A stretch of DNA of 64,000 nt, taken from contig NZ_FODS01000002.1 of NCBI RefSeq assembly GCF_900110425.1, positions 248,001 to 312,000 on the forward strand, written 5' to 3'. The notes below the pieces were generated by a model. That model worked only from the letters and a program-made list of their open reading frames with translations. It was not told where the DNA came from and searched no databases. Positions within the stretch are counted from its first letter, which is position 1, and each line of letters begins with the position of its first letter. This document shows positions 8,352 through 16,358 of the stretch, in pieces. A program made the position numbers and the translations under genes. The stretch comes from Salinihabitans flavidus (lineage in GTDB: Bacteria > Pseudomonadota > Alphaproteobacteria > Rhodobacterales > Rhodobacteraceae).

Positions 8352-8497
8352 AAATACTCGAAAATGCAACGCGCGCCGCGTTCACAGCGGCCTGAGGAGG
8401 CGCGACGCGGGTTTCGACACCGACGCGATACCGACGTTTTACCGACGTGATACCGAAACGGGATTTTCAGCGATTTCAGCGCGTTAACCCTGATTCG
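8352..8497 (+). repeat. Intergenic repeat element, copy A, with 11-bp tandem array
   Basis: The array starts at 8419 with three full units of the 11-base pattern ACCGACNNNNT (8419-8429, 8430-8440, 8441-8451) and a partial fourth (ACCGAA, 8452). It is followed by a tail ending GCGTTAACCCTGATTCG (8481-8497). The left arm AAATACTCG...GCAACGC (from 8352) also matches the copy near 48.5 kb. The element lies between convergent genes; the fourth unit begins 52 bases beyond the 3' end of the MscS-type gene. The function is not known to me. Confidence 0.85.
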
Positions 8498-8503
8498 CCG
8501 CCC

Positions 8504-10777
8504 TCAGCGCTTTGGCGTCCCTTCCTCGTTCTCGCCAAGCGCCGCCGCCGCCACAGCCTCGCGCTCCTCCCGGCTCAGATCCTCCGCCTTGCCATCGGCC
8601 AGCCGCACCGTCACCTCGCGGTGGGCGAACCGGATTCCCTCGCGTTCGAACAGGTCGCGGATCTCCTGAAACACCTTCTTGCGCACCAGCCACTGATCGC
8701 CGGGTTTGGTCATGAACTTCACCCGGATGATCATCGCCGAGTCCTGCATCTCGATCACGCCCTGGCTCTTGAGCGGCTGGGTAAAATTGCTCCCGATCAC
8801 CGGATCGTCGAGCAATTCTTCGCCCAGTTTCTTGATCAGCTTGCGCACCTTTTCCACATCGGTGTCATAGGTGACGCGCAGCGGCAGCTTCATGATCACC
8901 CAGTCGCGCGAATAGTTGGTCAGGAACTGGATCTCGCCGAAGGGAATGGTATGTAGAGGGCCCAGATGATGCCGCAACTGAAACGACCGGACCGAGATCT
9001 TCTCCACAGTGCCCTTCACGCTTCCGATATCGATATATTCGCCCTTGCGAAAGGCGTCGTCGAACAGGAAGAACGCCCCCGAGAAGATATCGCGCACCAG
9101 CGATTGCGCGCCGAACCCGATGGCCAGCCCCACCACGCCGGCCCCGGCAAAAAGCGGGCTGACATTGATCCCCATCTCCAGAAGCGCGATCAGCGCGATG
9201 GCCACCGCGATGATGATCAGGATGAAGTTGCGGAACAGCGGCAGCAGCGTCGCAAGCCGAGACGCGCCCCCCGCGCCGCCCTCGTCCCCCGCCTCAAGCT
9301 CCGGGGCATCGCCGGCCTCCCGCGCGATCTTGGCGTCGATCCAGATGCGGAAGGCATGAAAGACGATATAGCCCAGAAATCCGATCACCACGATGTCGAG
9401 CACGCTTTCGGCATAGCTGCTTCCGGCCATCATCGTGCTGGCGCCCCAGACCCTGACGGAGGCGTAAAGCCCTGCGACAATTGCCAGAATCCCCGCCACC
9501 CGCCGGGCAAGATCCTCGAAACTGCTCAGATTCCGCTGCGGCACCGGGGCCAGCGCTTCGGCCTCGTCGGTGTGCGGACGCGCCCTGCGGGAGCGTTTGA
9601 AATACCGCTCGATCAGATAGCTAAGGGCGGCATAGACAATCAGCGCCGACATCGCGATGCCGTAACCCGCCGCTGTGAGCGGTATGGACGTGGCCCGCTC
9701 CAGCACCAGATCCATTGCCAGCCTTGCCCATGAAATCGCGGCATAGAGGATCAGCACCGGAAGCCAGAGCGTCGAGATCACACGCAGCGGCGCGCTCACC
9801 TCCTCGGGACGGCGGCCATTGCGCAGCGCGCCCGAGATCGCCCGGTAGTTGACCGAGACGAGCGCCACGGTCAGCGCGACGATGACAAGCTGCAACCCCC
9901 CCGACATCACGGCGAAAACGTCGTAGTTCAGCCCCAGCTCCGCCAGCCAGTTGGCAAAGGTCAGCGACCAGATATCGCCCGCCGCCAGCACGCAAAGCCA
10001 CAGGTAGAGACGCCGCGCATCGCGGTCCGACAGTTTCGGAATGCGGTATTGCGTCAGATTGGGCGACAGGATCATCCGCCAGATCAGCGCCACCGCCCGG
10101 CTCAGGAAATAGGCCACATGCACCGAGAAGATGGTGAAGCGGATCGCGCTGTCCCCGGCCACGCCGAACAGGCCCACCCGCAACAACGCCGCCACCGCCA
10201 TCGACACCAGCACCCCGATCAGCCCCATCGCGACCCGCACCACCTGATAGGGCAGCTTGCCTGAATAGCCCTCGGGCGCCTCGCGGATCATCGACACGAC
10301 AACCGGCCGCGCGATCCATCGGGCATAGACTTGCCGCTCCACCAGAAAGCCGACGCCCAGAAGCACGAAGACCCAAAGCGCGGTCTCGGCAAAGGTGAAA
10401 ATTCGCCCGTCGGGCGATGAGGCGCGCAGGATGTAGCGCACTTCGTTGAAGGCCACGGGAAGCGCCGCGAGCCGCTGCCAGAGCACCTCGCGAAACCCGT
10501 CGATCTCCTGCTGGACCCGCATCAACAGGGTGTGGTCGGCCTCACCCGGAACCGTACCTGCGGCGGCCACCTGACCGGCCCTGTCGATGACGATCACGCG
10601 GGATCCGTCGCGCACCGCCTGTTGCAGAATGCGCGAGACGTCATTGCCTTCTTCGGCGGAGGCAGAGCTGCCGATGGCATCAGCGGCAAGCGACTGCATC
10701 TGCGCCCCGGCCCCCAGCGGCGCGAACGTGAGCAGGGCGCAAAGCCACAGCAATAGGGCGATCGGACGCAACGTCAT
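8504..10777 (-). CDS. Large MscS-family mechanosensitive channel protein
   Basis: A 757-residue inner-membrane protein. A signal-like N-terminus (to about residue 26) is followed by a periplasmic segment, then roughly ten hydrophobic segments, and at the C-terminal end a canonical MscS module. The pore-lining helix region reads SPLFAGAGVVGLAIGFGAQS, followed by LVRDIFSGAFFLFDDAFRKGEYIDIG and the beta-domain. This matches the larger MscS/MscK-like class with extra N-terminal helices, thought to release solutes on hypo-osmotic shock. The ATG at 10777 is chosen because AGGAGG lies seven bases upstream; the frame is open further upstream without such a site. Confidence 0.88.
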   Translation of the reverse strand: MTLRPIALLLWLCALLTFAPLGAGAQMQSLAADAIGSSASAEEGNDVSRILQQAVRDGSRVIVIDRAGQVAAAGTVPGEADHTLLMRVQQEIDGFREVLWQRLAALPVAFNEVRYILRASSPDGRIFTFAETALWVFVLLGVGFLVERQVYARWIARPVVVSMIREAPEGYSGKLPYQVVRVAMGLIGVLVSMAVAALLRVGLFGVAGDSAIRFTIFSVHVAYFLSRAVALIWRMILSPNLTQYRIPKLSDRDARRLYLWLCVLAAGDIWSLTFANWLAELGLNYDVFAVMSGGLQLVIVALTVALVSVNYRAISGALRNGRRPEEVSAPLRVISTLWLPVLILYAAISWARLAMDLVLERATSIPLTAAGYGIAMSALIVYAALSYLIERYFKRSRRARPHTDEAEALAPVPQRNLSSFEDLARRVAGILAIVAGLYASVRVWGASTMMAGSSYAESVLDIVVIGFLGYIVFHAFRIWIDAKIAREAGDAPELEAGDEGGAGGASRLATLLPLFRNFILIIIAVAIALIALLEMGINVSPLFAGAGVVGLAIGFGAQSLVRDIFSGAFFLFDDAFRKGEYIDIGSVKGTVEKISVRSFQLRHHLGPLHTIPFGEIQFLTNYSRDWVIMKLPLRVTYDTDVEKVRKLIKKLGEELLDDPVIGSNFTQPLKSQGVIEMQDSAMIIRVKFMTKPGDQWLVRKKVFQEIRDLFEREGIRFAHREVTVRLADGKAEDLSREEREAVAAAALGENEEGTPKR

Positions 10778-10956
10778 GCGGCAGCCTCCTGTCTGCGCGG
10801 CGGTTTGGGATTGATAGCCTGCCCGCCGGATCGAGGCAATCTTGCTGACATTCCCGTGCACGCGGGGGCGTGAGGGGTGACAATCGCGCACAACTGGGCT
10901 AGCGCGAAACCGATGGCCCGCGCAGTGTGGGGGCAACGCGAAAAGGAACCGCCGCA

Positions 10957-12231
10957 ATGACAGCAGGCCGTGAAAGGATCGCCCTGATCGGGCTGGGCTA
11001 TGTCGGGCTGCCCCTGGCGCTGGCGCTGGCGCGCGCGGGCCACGACGTGATCGGATTTGACACGTCGGGCCCGCATGTGGCCGCCCTGCGCGAAGGCCGC
11101 GACCGCAACGCGGAGGTGGCCGCCGACTCCCTGCGCGCCAGCCCCGCCCGGTTCACCGCCGATCCCGCCGATCTGTCCGGGGCGGAGGTGTTCATCATCG
11201 CGGTGCCAACCCCGATCGACGCCGCGCGCAAGCCCGATCTCACCCCGATCCGCGCCGCCTGCGCCACCATCGCCCCGCATCTGCGCGCCGGCGCGCTGGT
11301 CATCCTTGAATCCACCGTGTATCCCGGTGTCACCGAAGAGATTTGCGGCCCCGCGCTGGCAAGGCAAAGCGGCTTGCGCGCCGGGGCCGATTTCGCGCTC
11401 GCCTATTCGCCCGAACGGGTCAACCCCGGCGACGCGGAACATTCGCTGGAAAACGTGGTCAAGATCATCTCTGCGCAGGATGCCCCCACCCTCGACCGGG
11501 TCGAGGCGCTCTATGCCCCCGCGATCCGCGCCGGGCTGCACCGCGCCAGTTCCATCATGACCGCAGAGGCCGCCAAAGTGATCGAGAACACGCAGCGCGA
11601 TCTCAATATCGCGCTGGTCAACGAGTTTTCGCTGATCTTCTCGCGTCTCGGCCTCGACACGCTGGAGGTATTGGAGGCGGCAGGCACAAAGTGGAACTTC
11701 CTGCCCTTCAAACCCGGCCTTGTCGGCGGCCATTGCATAGGGGTCGACCCCTATTACCTGACCTACCGCGCCGAGGAACTTGGCTATCACCCCGAAGTGA
11801 TCCTTGCCGGACGGCGCATCAACGATCACATGGGCCGCCATGTCGCGCAGGATCTGGTCAAGGCGTTGCTGGCGCGCAAGGCGGATCCCTCTGACCTGAA
11901 AGTTTTGATCATGGGCTTTGCCTTCAAGGAGAACTGCGCCGACACCCGCAATACCCGCGTGGCCGACATCGTTGACGAATTGCGTTCCTATTCGGTGCAG
12001 GTCGATGTCTGGGACCCTTGGGTGGACGCCACCGGCGTCGAGGCGGAATATGGCTTGACCCCGATAGAGGAGCCGGGGCAAGGAAAATATGACGGGATCG
12101 TCATCGCCGTGGCGCATGAAGAGTTCGTCTCCATGAGCGCCGCGGAGATCCGGGCGCTAGGCAAACCGGGGGCGCTGCTCTACGACATCAAGGGGGTGCT
12201 CGCGAAGTCGGAGTCCGACCTGCGGCTCTGA
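10957..12231 (+). CDS. Nucleotide-sugar dehydrogenase (UDP-HexNAc/UDP-hexose 6-dehydrogenase, TviB/WbpA type)
   Basis: NAD-dependent four-electron oxidation of the C6 hydroxyl of a UDP-sugar to a uronic acid. The Rossmann motif GLGYVGLPLALALA begins at residue 12, EKVxN-type residues appear as AAKVIENTQRDLNIALVNEF, and the catalytic cysteine is Cys260 in GGHCIGVDPYY. The closest family by feel is TviB/WbpA, which makes uronic acids of N-acetylhexosamines, but the exact substrate cannot be read from sequence. The ATG at 10957 has AAGGA upstream. It opens the seven-gene glycan operon; the next gene starts 29 bases later. Confidence 0.9.
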   Translation: MTAGRERIALIGLGYVGLPLALALARAGHDVIGFDTSGPHVAALREGRDRNAEVAADSLRASPARFTADPADLSGAEVFIIAVPTPIDAARKPDLTPIRAACATIAPHLRAGALVILESTVYPGVTEEICGPALARQSGLRAGADFALAYSPERVNPGDAEHSLENVVKIISAQDAPTLDRVEALYAPAIRAGLHRASSIMTAEAAKVIENTQRDLNIALVNEFSLIFSRLGLDTLEVLEAAGTKWNFLPFKPGLVGGHCIGVDPYYLTYRAEELGYHPEVILAGRRINDHMGRHVAQDLVKALLARKADPSDLKVLIMGFAFKENCADTRNTRVADIVDELRSYSVQVDVWDPWVDATGVEAEYGLTPIEEPGQGKYDGIVIAVAHEEFVSMSAAEIRALGKPGALLYDIKGVLAKSESDLRL

Positions 12232-12260
12232 GCTTTCGTGACAAGTTGGGATTGGGTGAC

Positions 12261-13469
12261 ATGCACGATACCACGGGACAAAGCCAAGGCGGCCGCGCCC
12301 CGCGGGTGCTGTTCTACAGCCATGACACCTTCGGTCTGGGGCACCTGCGCCGCTCTCGCGCATTGGCCAGCGCCATCACCGCTGCCGATCCCGCAATCTC
12401 CGCCGTGATCCTCACCGGCTCTCCGGTGGCCGGGCGATTCACCTTTCCCGAACGGGTGGACCACATCCGCCTGCCCGGCGTGACCAAGACGCCGGATGGC
12501 TCATATGTGTCCGAAACGCTGGGTCTCGACATCGACGAGACGACCGCGCTGCGCGCCGGGCTGATCAAATCGGCGGCGGAGCATTTCGATCCCGACCTGC
12601 TGATCGTGGACAAGGAACCCACCGGCTTTCGCGGAGAGTTGCTGCCCGCGCTCAATCTGCTGCGCGACAAGCGCCGAGCCCGCCTTGTTCTGGGGCTGCG
12701 CGACGTGCTCGACAGCCCCGAGGAACTGGCCGTTGAATGGGACCGCAAGGAGGCCGGGGCGGCCACAGAGCGGTATTACGATGAAATCTGGGTCTATGGT
12801 CTGCGCTCGATCTACGACCCGACCGCGGGGCTGACACTGTCGCAAGAGGCGCGCGCGCGAATGCATTTCACCGGCTACCTGCGCCGCGCCGCGCTTGAGG
12901 AGGAGGCCGAACCGCCGGAAGAGCCCTATATCCTCATCACTCCCGGCGGCGGCGGCGACGGGCAGGCGATGGTCAACCTCGTGCTCTCGGCCTATGAACG
13001 CGACCCCGCGCTCTCGCCCGGCGCGCGTCTGGTCTATGGCCCTTTCCTGTCCGGAGTAGAGCGGGCGGAGTTCGAGGAGCGGGTGAACAGGCTCGATGGC
13101 CGGGTACGGGCCGTGGGCTTCGACAGCCGGATGGAAAACCTCTATCGCGGCGCGCGGGGCGTGGTCTGCATGGGCGGCTACAACACTTTCTGCGAGGTGC
13201 TCAGCTTCGACAAACCCGCGGTTATCGTGCCGCGCACCTTTCCCCGGCGAGAACAGTATATCCGCGCCCACCGGGCCGAGGAACTGGGCCTTGTCCGCTG
13301 CCTTGACGAGTATCGCGACGGCCTGACCCCGCAGGCGATGATCGACGCCATCCGCGCCCTGCCCGATCAGCGCAAACCGAGCGAGGCGATCTTTCCCGGC
13401 CTGCTCGACGGACTCGACCGGGTGTCGGATCGCGTGCAGGCACTCCTGCGCAGCCCTGTTCCGGCATGA
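12261..13469 (+). CDS. Predicted glycosyltransferase of the MurG-like COG4671 type
   Basis: A 402-residue GT-B-type protein. The N-terminal SHDTFGLGHLRRSRALASAI is the nucleotide-proximal loop typical of this MurG-like family, and the C-terminal half has ILITPGGGGDGQAMVNL, then GVVCMGGYNTFCEVLSFDKP, the acceptor/UDP-binding region with the diagnostic GGYNT. No signal peptide or membrane span is seen, so it probably works at the cytoplasmic membrane surface. A TTG 15 bases upstream is in frame, but the ATG at 12261 is preferred. Its stop overlaps the next start (ATGA). The fusion gene at 16355 carries a related N-terminal domain. Confidence 0.82.
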   Translation: MHDTTGQSQGGRAPRVLFYSHDTFGLGHLRRSRALASAITAADPAISAVILTGSPVAGRFTFPERVDHIRLPGVTKTPDGSYVSETLGLDIDETTALRAGLIKSAAEHFDPDLLIVDKEPTGFRGELLPALNLLRDKRRARLVLGLRDVLDSPEELAVEWDRKEAGAATERYYDEIWVYGLRSIYDPTAGLTLSQEARARMHFTGYLRRAALEEEAEPPEEPYILITPGGGGDGQAMVNLVLSAYERDPALSPGARLVYGPFLSGVERAEFEERVNRLDGRVRAVGFDSRMENLYRGARGVVCMGGYNTFCEVLSFDKPAVIVPRTFPRREQYIRAHRAEELGLVRCLDEYRDGLTPQAMIDAIRALPDQRKPSEAIFPGLLDGLDRVSDRVQALLRSPVPA

Positions 13470-14707
13470 CAGGCAACAGGCGTCTGGCCGTGGTGGTCAA
13501 GGGCTGGCCGAGGCTGTCGGAAACCTTTATCGCGCAGGAACTTGTGGCGCTAGAGGCGGCGGGCCATACCCTCGACATCTGGTCGCTGCGCTTTCCCACC
13601 GACATCAAGCGTCACCCGCTGCACGACGCCCTCGGGGCGCAGGTGCGCTACCTGCCCGAATACCTGCACCATGAGCCGCTGCGCGTGACGCGTGCCTGTG
13701 CCCGCGCGCTGATCCGCCCCCGCGTCTGGCCGGCGCTCGCCGCATGGCTGCGCGATCTGCGCCGCGATCCCACCCGCAACCGCGTCCGCCGCTTCGGGCA
13801 GGCCTGCGTTCTGGCCGCCGAGTTGCCGGGCGGCACCGATGCGCTCTATGCCCATTTCCTGCATACCCCTGCCTCCGTGGCGCGCTACACCGCGATCCTG
13901 CGTGGCTTGCCGTGGGGCGTGTCGGCCCATGCCAAGGACATCTGGACCTCGCCGGAGTGGGAAAAGCGCGAGAAATTGCAGTCGGCCACCCACGGCGCGA
14001 CCTTTCTGGCCACCTGCACCGGCTTCGGGGCGGAGCATCTGCGCGCGCTCGCCGACGATCCGTCGCGCGTCGCGCTCGTCTATCACGGGCTCGATCTGTC
14101 CCGCTTTCCCGCCCCGCCCGAGCGCGCGGCGCATGACGGGCCGCTGCGCCTGCTTTCCGTGGGCCGGCTGGTGGAGAAGAAAGGCTTTGACCGCCTCGTG
14201 GAGGCGCTGACCCGCCTTCCCGTCGATCTCGACTGGCATTGGGATCACATCGGCGGGGGCGGCGGGGCGCTCGCCGCGGACCTCAAGGCGCGGGCCGAGG
14301 CCGCCGGCATCGCCAACCGCATCACATGGCACGGCGCCTGCGATCAGCCAGAGGTGATCGCCGCCATGCGCGCCGCCGACATCTTCGTGCTGCCCAGCCG
14401 CGTCGCCCGTGACGGCGACCGCGACGGGCTGCCCAACGTGCTGATGGAGGCCGCCTCGCAAAAGCTGGCGATCCTGTCCACCCCCGTCTCCGCCATCCCC
14501 GAGTTCATCACCGACGGGGTGGAGGGGCTGCTGTCCGACGACGCACCGGAGGCGCTGGCAGAGGCCATCACCACGCTGGCCCGCGCCCCCGAAACCCGCC
14601 GCGCGATGGGAGAGGCGGCATGGCGGCGCCTCACCGCCGATTTCACGATGGCCCCCGGCATCGCCCGACTCGACCGGCGGCTGCGCGCGATGCGGGAGGG
14701 GGCATGA
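13466..14707 (+). CDS. Glycosyltransferase family 4 protein (colanic-acid-type)
   Basis: A 413-residue GT-B glycosyltransferase. The N-terminal domain opens KGWPRLSETFIAQELVALE, a signature of the colanic-acid-type GT4 group. The C-terminal domain has LLSVGRLVEKKGFDRLVEAL (about residue 230) and DIFVLPSRVARDGDRDGLPN then VLMEA, with the paired acidic residues that bind the donor phosphate/ribose. Likely a retaining transferase using a nucleotide sugar, cytoplasmic. It overlaps both neighbours by four bases, so it is co-translated with the glycan operon. Donor and acceptor cannot be assigned. Confidence 0.85.
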   Translation: MTGNRRLAVVVKGWPRLSETFIAQELVALEAAGHTLDIWSLRFPTDIKRHPLHDALGAQVRYLPEYLHHEPLRVTRACARALIRPRVWPALAAWLRDLRRDPTRNRVRRFGQACVLAAELPGGTDALYAHFLHTPASVARYTAILRGLPWGVSAHAKDIWTSPEWEKREKLQSATHGATFLATCTGFGAEHLRALADDPSRVALVYHGLDLSRFPAPPERAAHDGPLRLLSVGRLVEKKGFDRLVEALTRLPVDLDWHWDHIGGGGGALAADLKARAEAAGIANRITWHGACDQPEVIAAMRAADIFVLPSRVARDGDRDGLPNVLMEAASQKLAILSTPVSAIPEFITDGVEGLLSDDAPEALAEAITTLARAPETRRAMGEAAWRRLTADFTMAPGIARLDRRLRAMREGA

Positions 14708-15771
14708 CCCGGCTCGCCTTTTACGCCCCGATGAAGCCGCCCTCGCACCCCGTCCCCTCCGGCGACCGGACGATGGCCCGCGCCCTGATGGCCGCCCTCG
14801 GGCCGGGGGCGGAACTGGTCTCTGACCTGACGTTGCGCGACGGGGCGGGCAACCGGGCCGCGCAGGCCGCGTTGCGCACAAAAGCCGGGGCCGAGGCGGC
14901 GCGCCTGATCGCGCGCGGTGGTTGGGATGCCTGGATCACTTATCACAGCTATTACAAGGCCCCCGATCTCATCGGGCCCGCCGTCACAAGCGCGCTTGGC
15001 CTGCCCTATATCCTTGTGGAGGCGACACGCGCCGCCAAGCGCCTCGACGGGCCGTGGGCCGATTTCGCCCGCGCCGCCGAAGACGCCTGCGACGCGGCGA
15101 ATGCGATCTTCTACATGACCCGGCACGACGCCGAGTCGCTTCTGGAGGCGCGCAATCCGGGCCAGCAAATCCTGCCCCTTCCTCCCTTCCTGTCGCGCGA
15201 GAATCTGCCGCCCGCCGCCGCCCCGCAAGAGCCGGTGATTCTGGCGGCTGGCATGTTCCGCACGGGCGACAAGCTGGCCTCCTACCGCGCGATCGCCGCC
15301 GCGCTGGCGCATCTGACCGCGCCCGGCTGGCGGCTTCACATCGCCGGGGAGGGCCCCGCCCGGCCAGAGGTTGAGGCGCTCTTGGCGCCCTTCGCCCCTC
15401 GCGACACCTTTCTGGGTGAGTTGGGGCCCGAGGGACTGGCCGCCGCCTACGCCTGCGCCCGCGCCTTCCTCTGGCCCGGCGTGAATGAGGCGTTCGGCAT
15501 GGTCTATCTCGAGGCGCAAGCCGCTGGTGTGCCCGTGGTGGCCGAGGATCGCCCCGGCCCGCGCGACGTGTTGCCACCCGCCGCCCTTGTCCCGCAGGAC
15601 AGGCCCGAGGCGATGGCCGCCAGTCTAGATCGATTGCTGACCGACCGCGCCCATCACGCCGCCCGCGCCGCCGAGGCCCGCGCGCTGATCGCGGATCGAC
15701 ACCTGCTCGGCGCGGCGCGCGCGCGGCTCTGGTCCGCGCTCAGCCCCCTGATCGAAAGGCCCGCCCCATGA
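14704..15771 (+). CDS. Glycosyltransferase family 4-like protein
   Basis: A 355-residue protein of GT4 type. It starts MTRLAFYAPMKPPSHPVPSG, the expected N-terminal strand and loop, and its C-terminal domain contains LHIAGEGPARPEVEALL, GELGPEGLAAAYACARAFLW and EAFGMVYLEAQAAGVPVVAE. The last is the E-x7-E-like donor motif with a good match to retaining transferases. The start at 14704 overlaps the previous stop by ATGA; the frame is open upstream inside that gene but codon use there belongs to the neighbour. The ending overlaps the phosphatase gene. Confidence 0.83.
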   Translation: MTRLAFYAPMKPPSHPVPSGDRTMARALMAALGPGAELVSDLTLRDGAGNRAAQAALRTKAGAEAARLIARGGWDAWITYHSYYKAPDLIGPAVTSALGLPYILVEATRAAKRLDGPWADFARAAEDACDAANAIFYMTRHDAESLLEARNPGQQILPLPPFLSRENLPPAAAPQEPVILAAGMFRTGDKLASYRAIAAALAHLTAPGWRLHIAGEGPARPEVEALLAPFAPRDTFLGELGPEGLAAAYACARAFLWPGVNEAFGMVYLEAQAAGVPVVAEDRPGPRDVLPPAALVPQDRPEAMAASLDRLLTDRAHHAARAAEARALIADRHLLGAARARLWSALSPLIERPAP

Positions 15772-16358
15772 CGACCCGCCTCGCCCTTCTGCGTCACGGC
15801 CATACCGACTGGAACCGCGCTGGCCGGATACAGGGCCGCAGCGACATCCCCCTCGACGACGAGGCGCGCGCCGATCTCGCGCAACGCCGCCTGCCGCCGC
15901 CCTGGGACGCGGCCGATCTCGTCTCAAGCCCGCTCGCCCGCGCGGTGGAGACGGCAACCCTCGTGTCGGGCGGGACCGCACCCCGCCTCGAGCCCGCGCT
16001 CATGGAAATGAACTGGGGCGCGTGGGAAGGGCTGCGCGGCATTGACCTCAAGGCCGTCCCGAACAGCGGCTTTCGCGACATCGAGCATTGGGGCTGGAAT
16101 TACCGCCCGCCGCGCGGCGAATCCCCCGCCGACCTCTCGGCTCGCCTCGCCCCGTGGCTTGCCACGCTCTCGCGCGATACCGTGGCGGTCTGCCATATCG
16201 GCACCATGCGCGTTCTGATGGCGCGCGCGACGGGCTGGGACTTCGACGGCCCCGCCCCCTTCGCAATCAAACGCAACCGGCTTTTCGTCCTGCGGGTGCA
16301 GGGCGACAGCCTGCATGCCGAGGCCGATACCCCCCGCCTGACCGGGGCGCCCGTATGA
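15768..16358 (+). CDS. Histidine phosphatase family protein
   Basis: A 196-residue phosphoglycerate-mutase-like enzyme. The catalytic RHG motif appears as LRHGHTDWN with His10, the second arginine is in SSPLARAVETA, and the C-terminal catalytic His is in VCHIGTMRVLMA. Members with this short architecture are usually sugar-phosphate or nucleotide-sugar phosphatases rather than mutases. It sits between glycosyltransferase genes with four-base overlaps at both ends, so a dephosphorylation step in glycan precursor supply or release is a reasonable inference. The substrate is unknown. Confidence 0.85.
   Translation: MTTRLALLRHGHTDWNRAGRIQGRSDIPLDDEARADLAQRRLPPPWDAADLVSSPLARAVETATLVSGGTAPRLEPALMEMNWGAWEGLRGIDLKAVPNSGFRDIEHWGWNYRPPRGESPADLSARLAPWLATLSRDTVAVCHIGTMRVLMARATGWDFDGPAPFAIKRNRLFVLRVQGDSLHAEADTPRLTGAPV

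Noticed and set aside
8419-8462. CRISPR-like array
   Set aside because: Units are 11 bases, directly adjacent with no spacers, and there are no cas genes; this is a tandem repeat.
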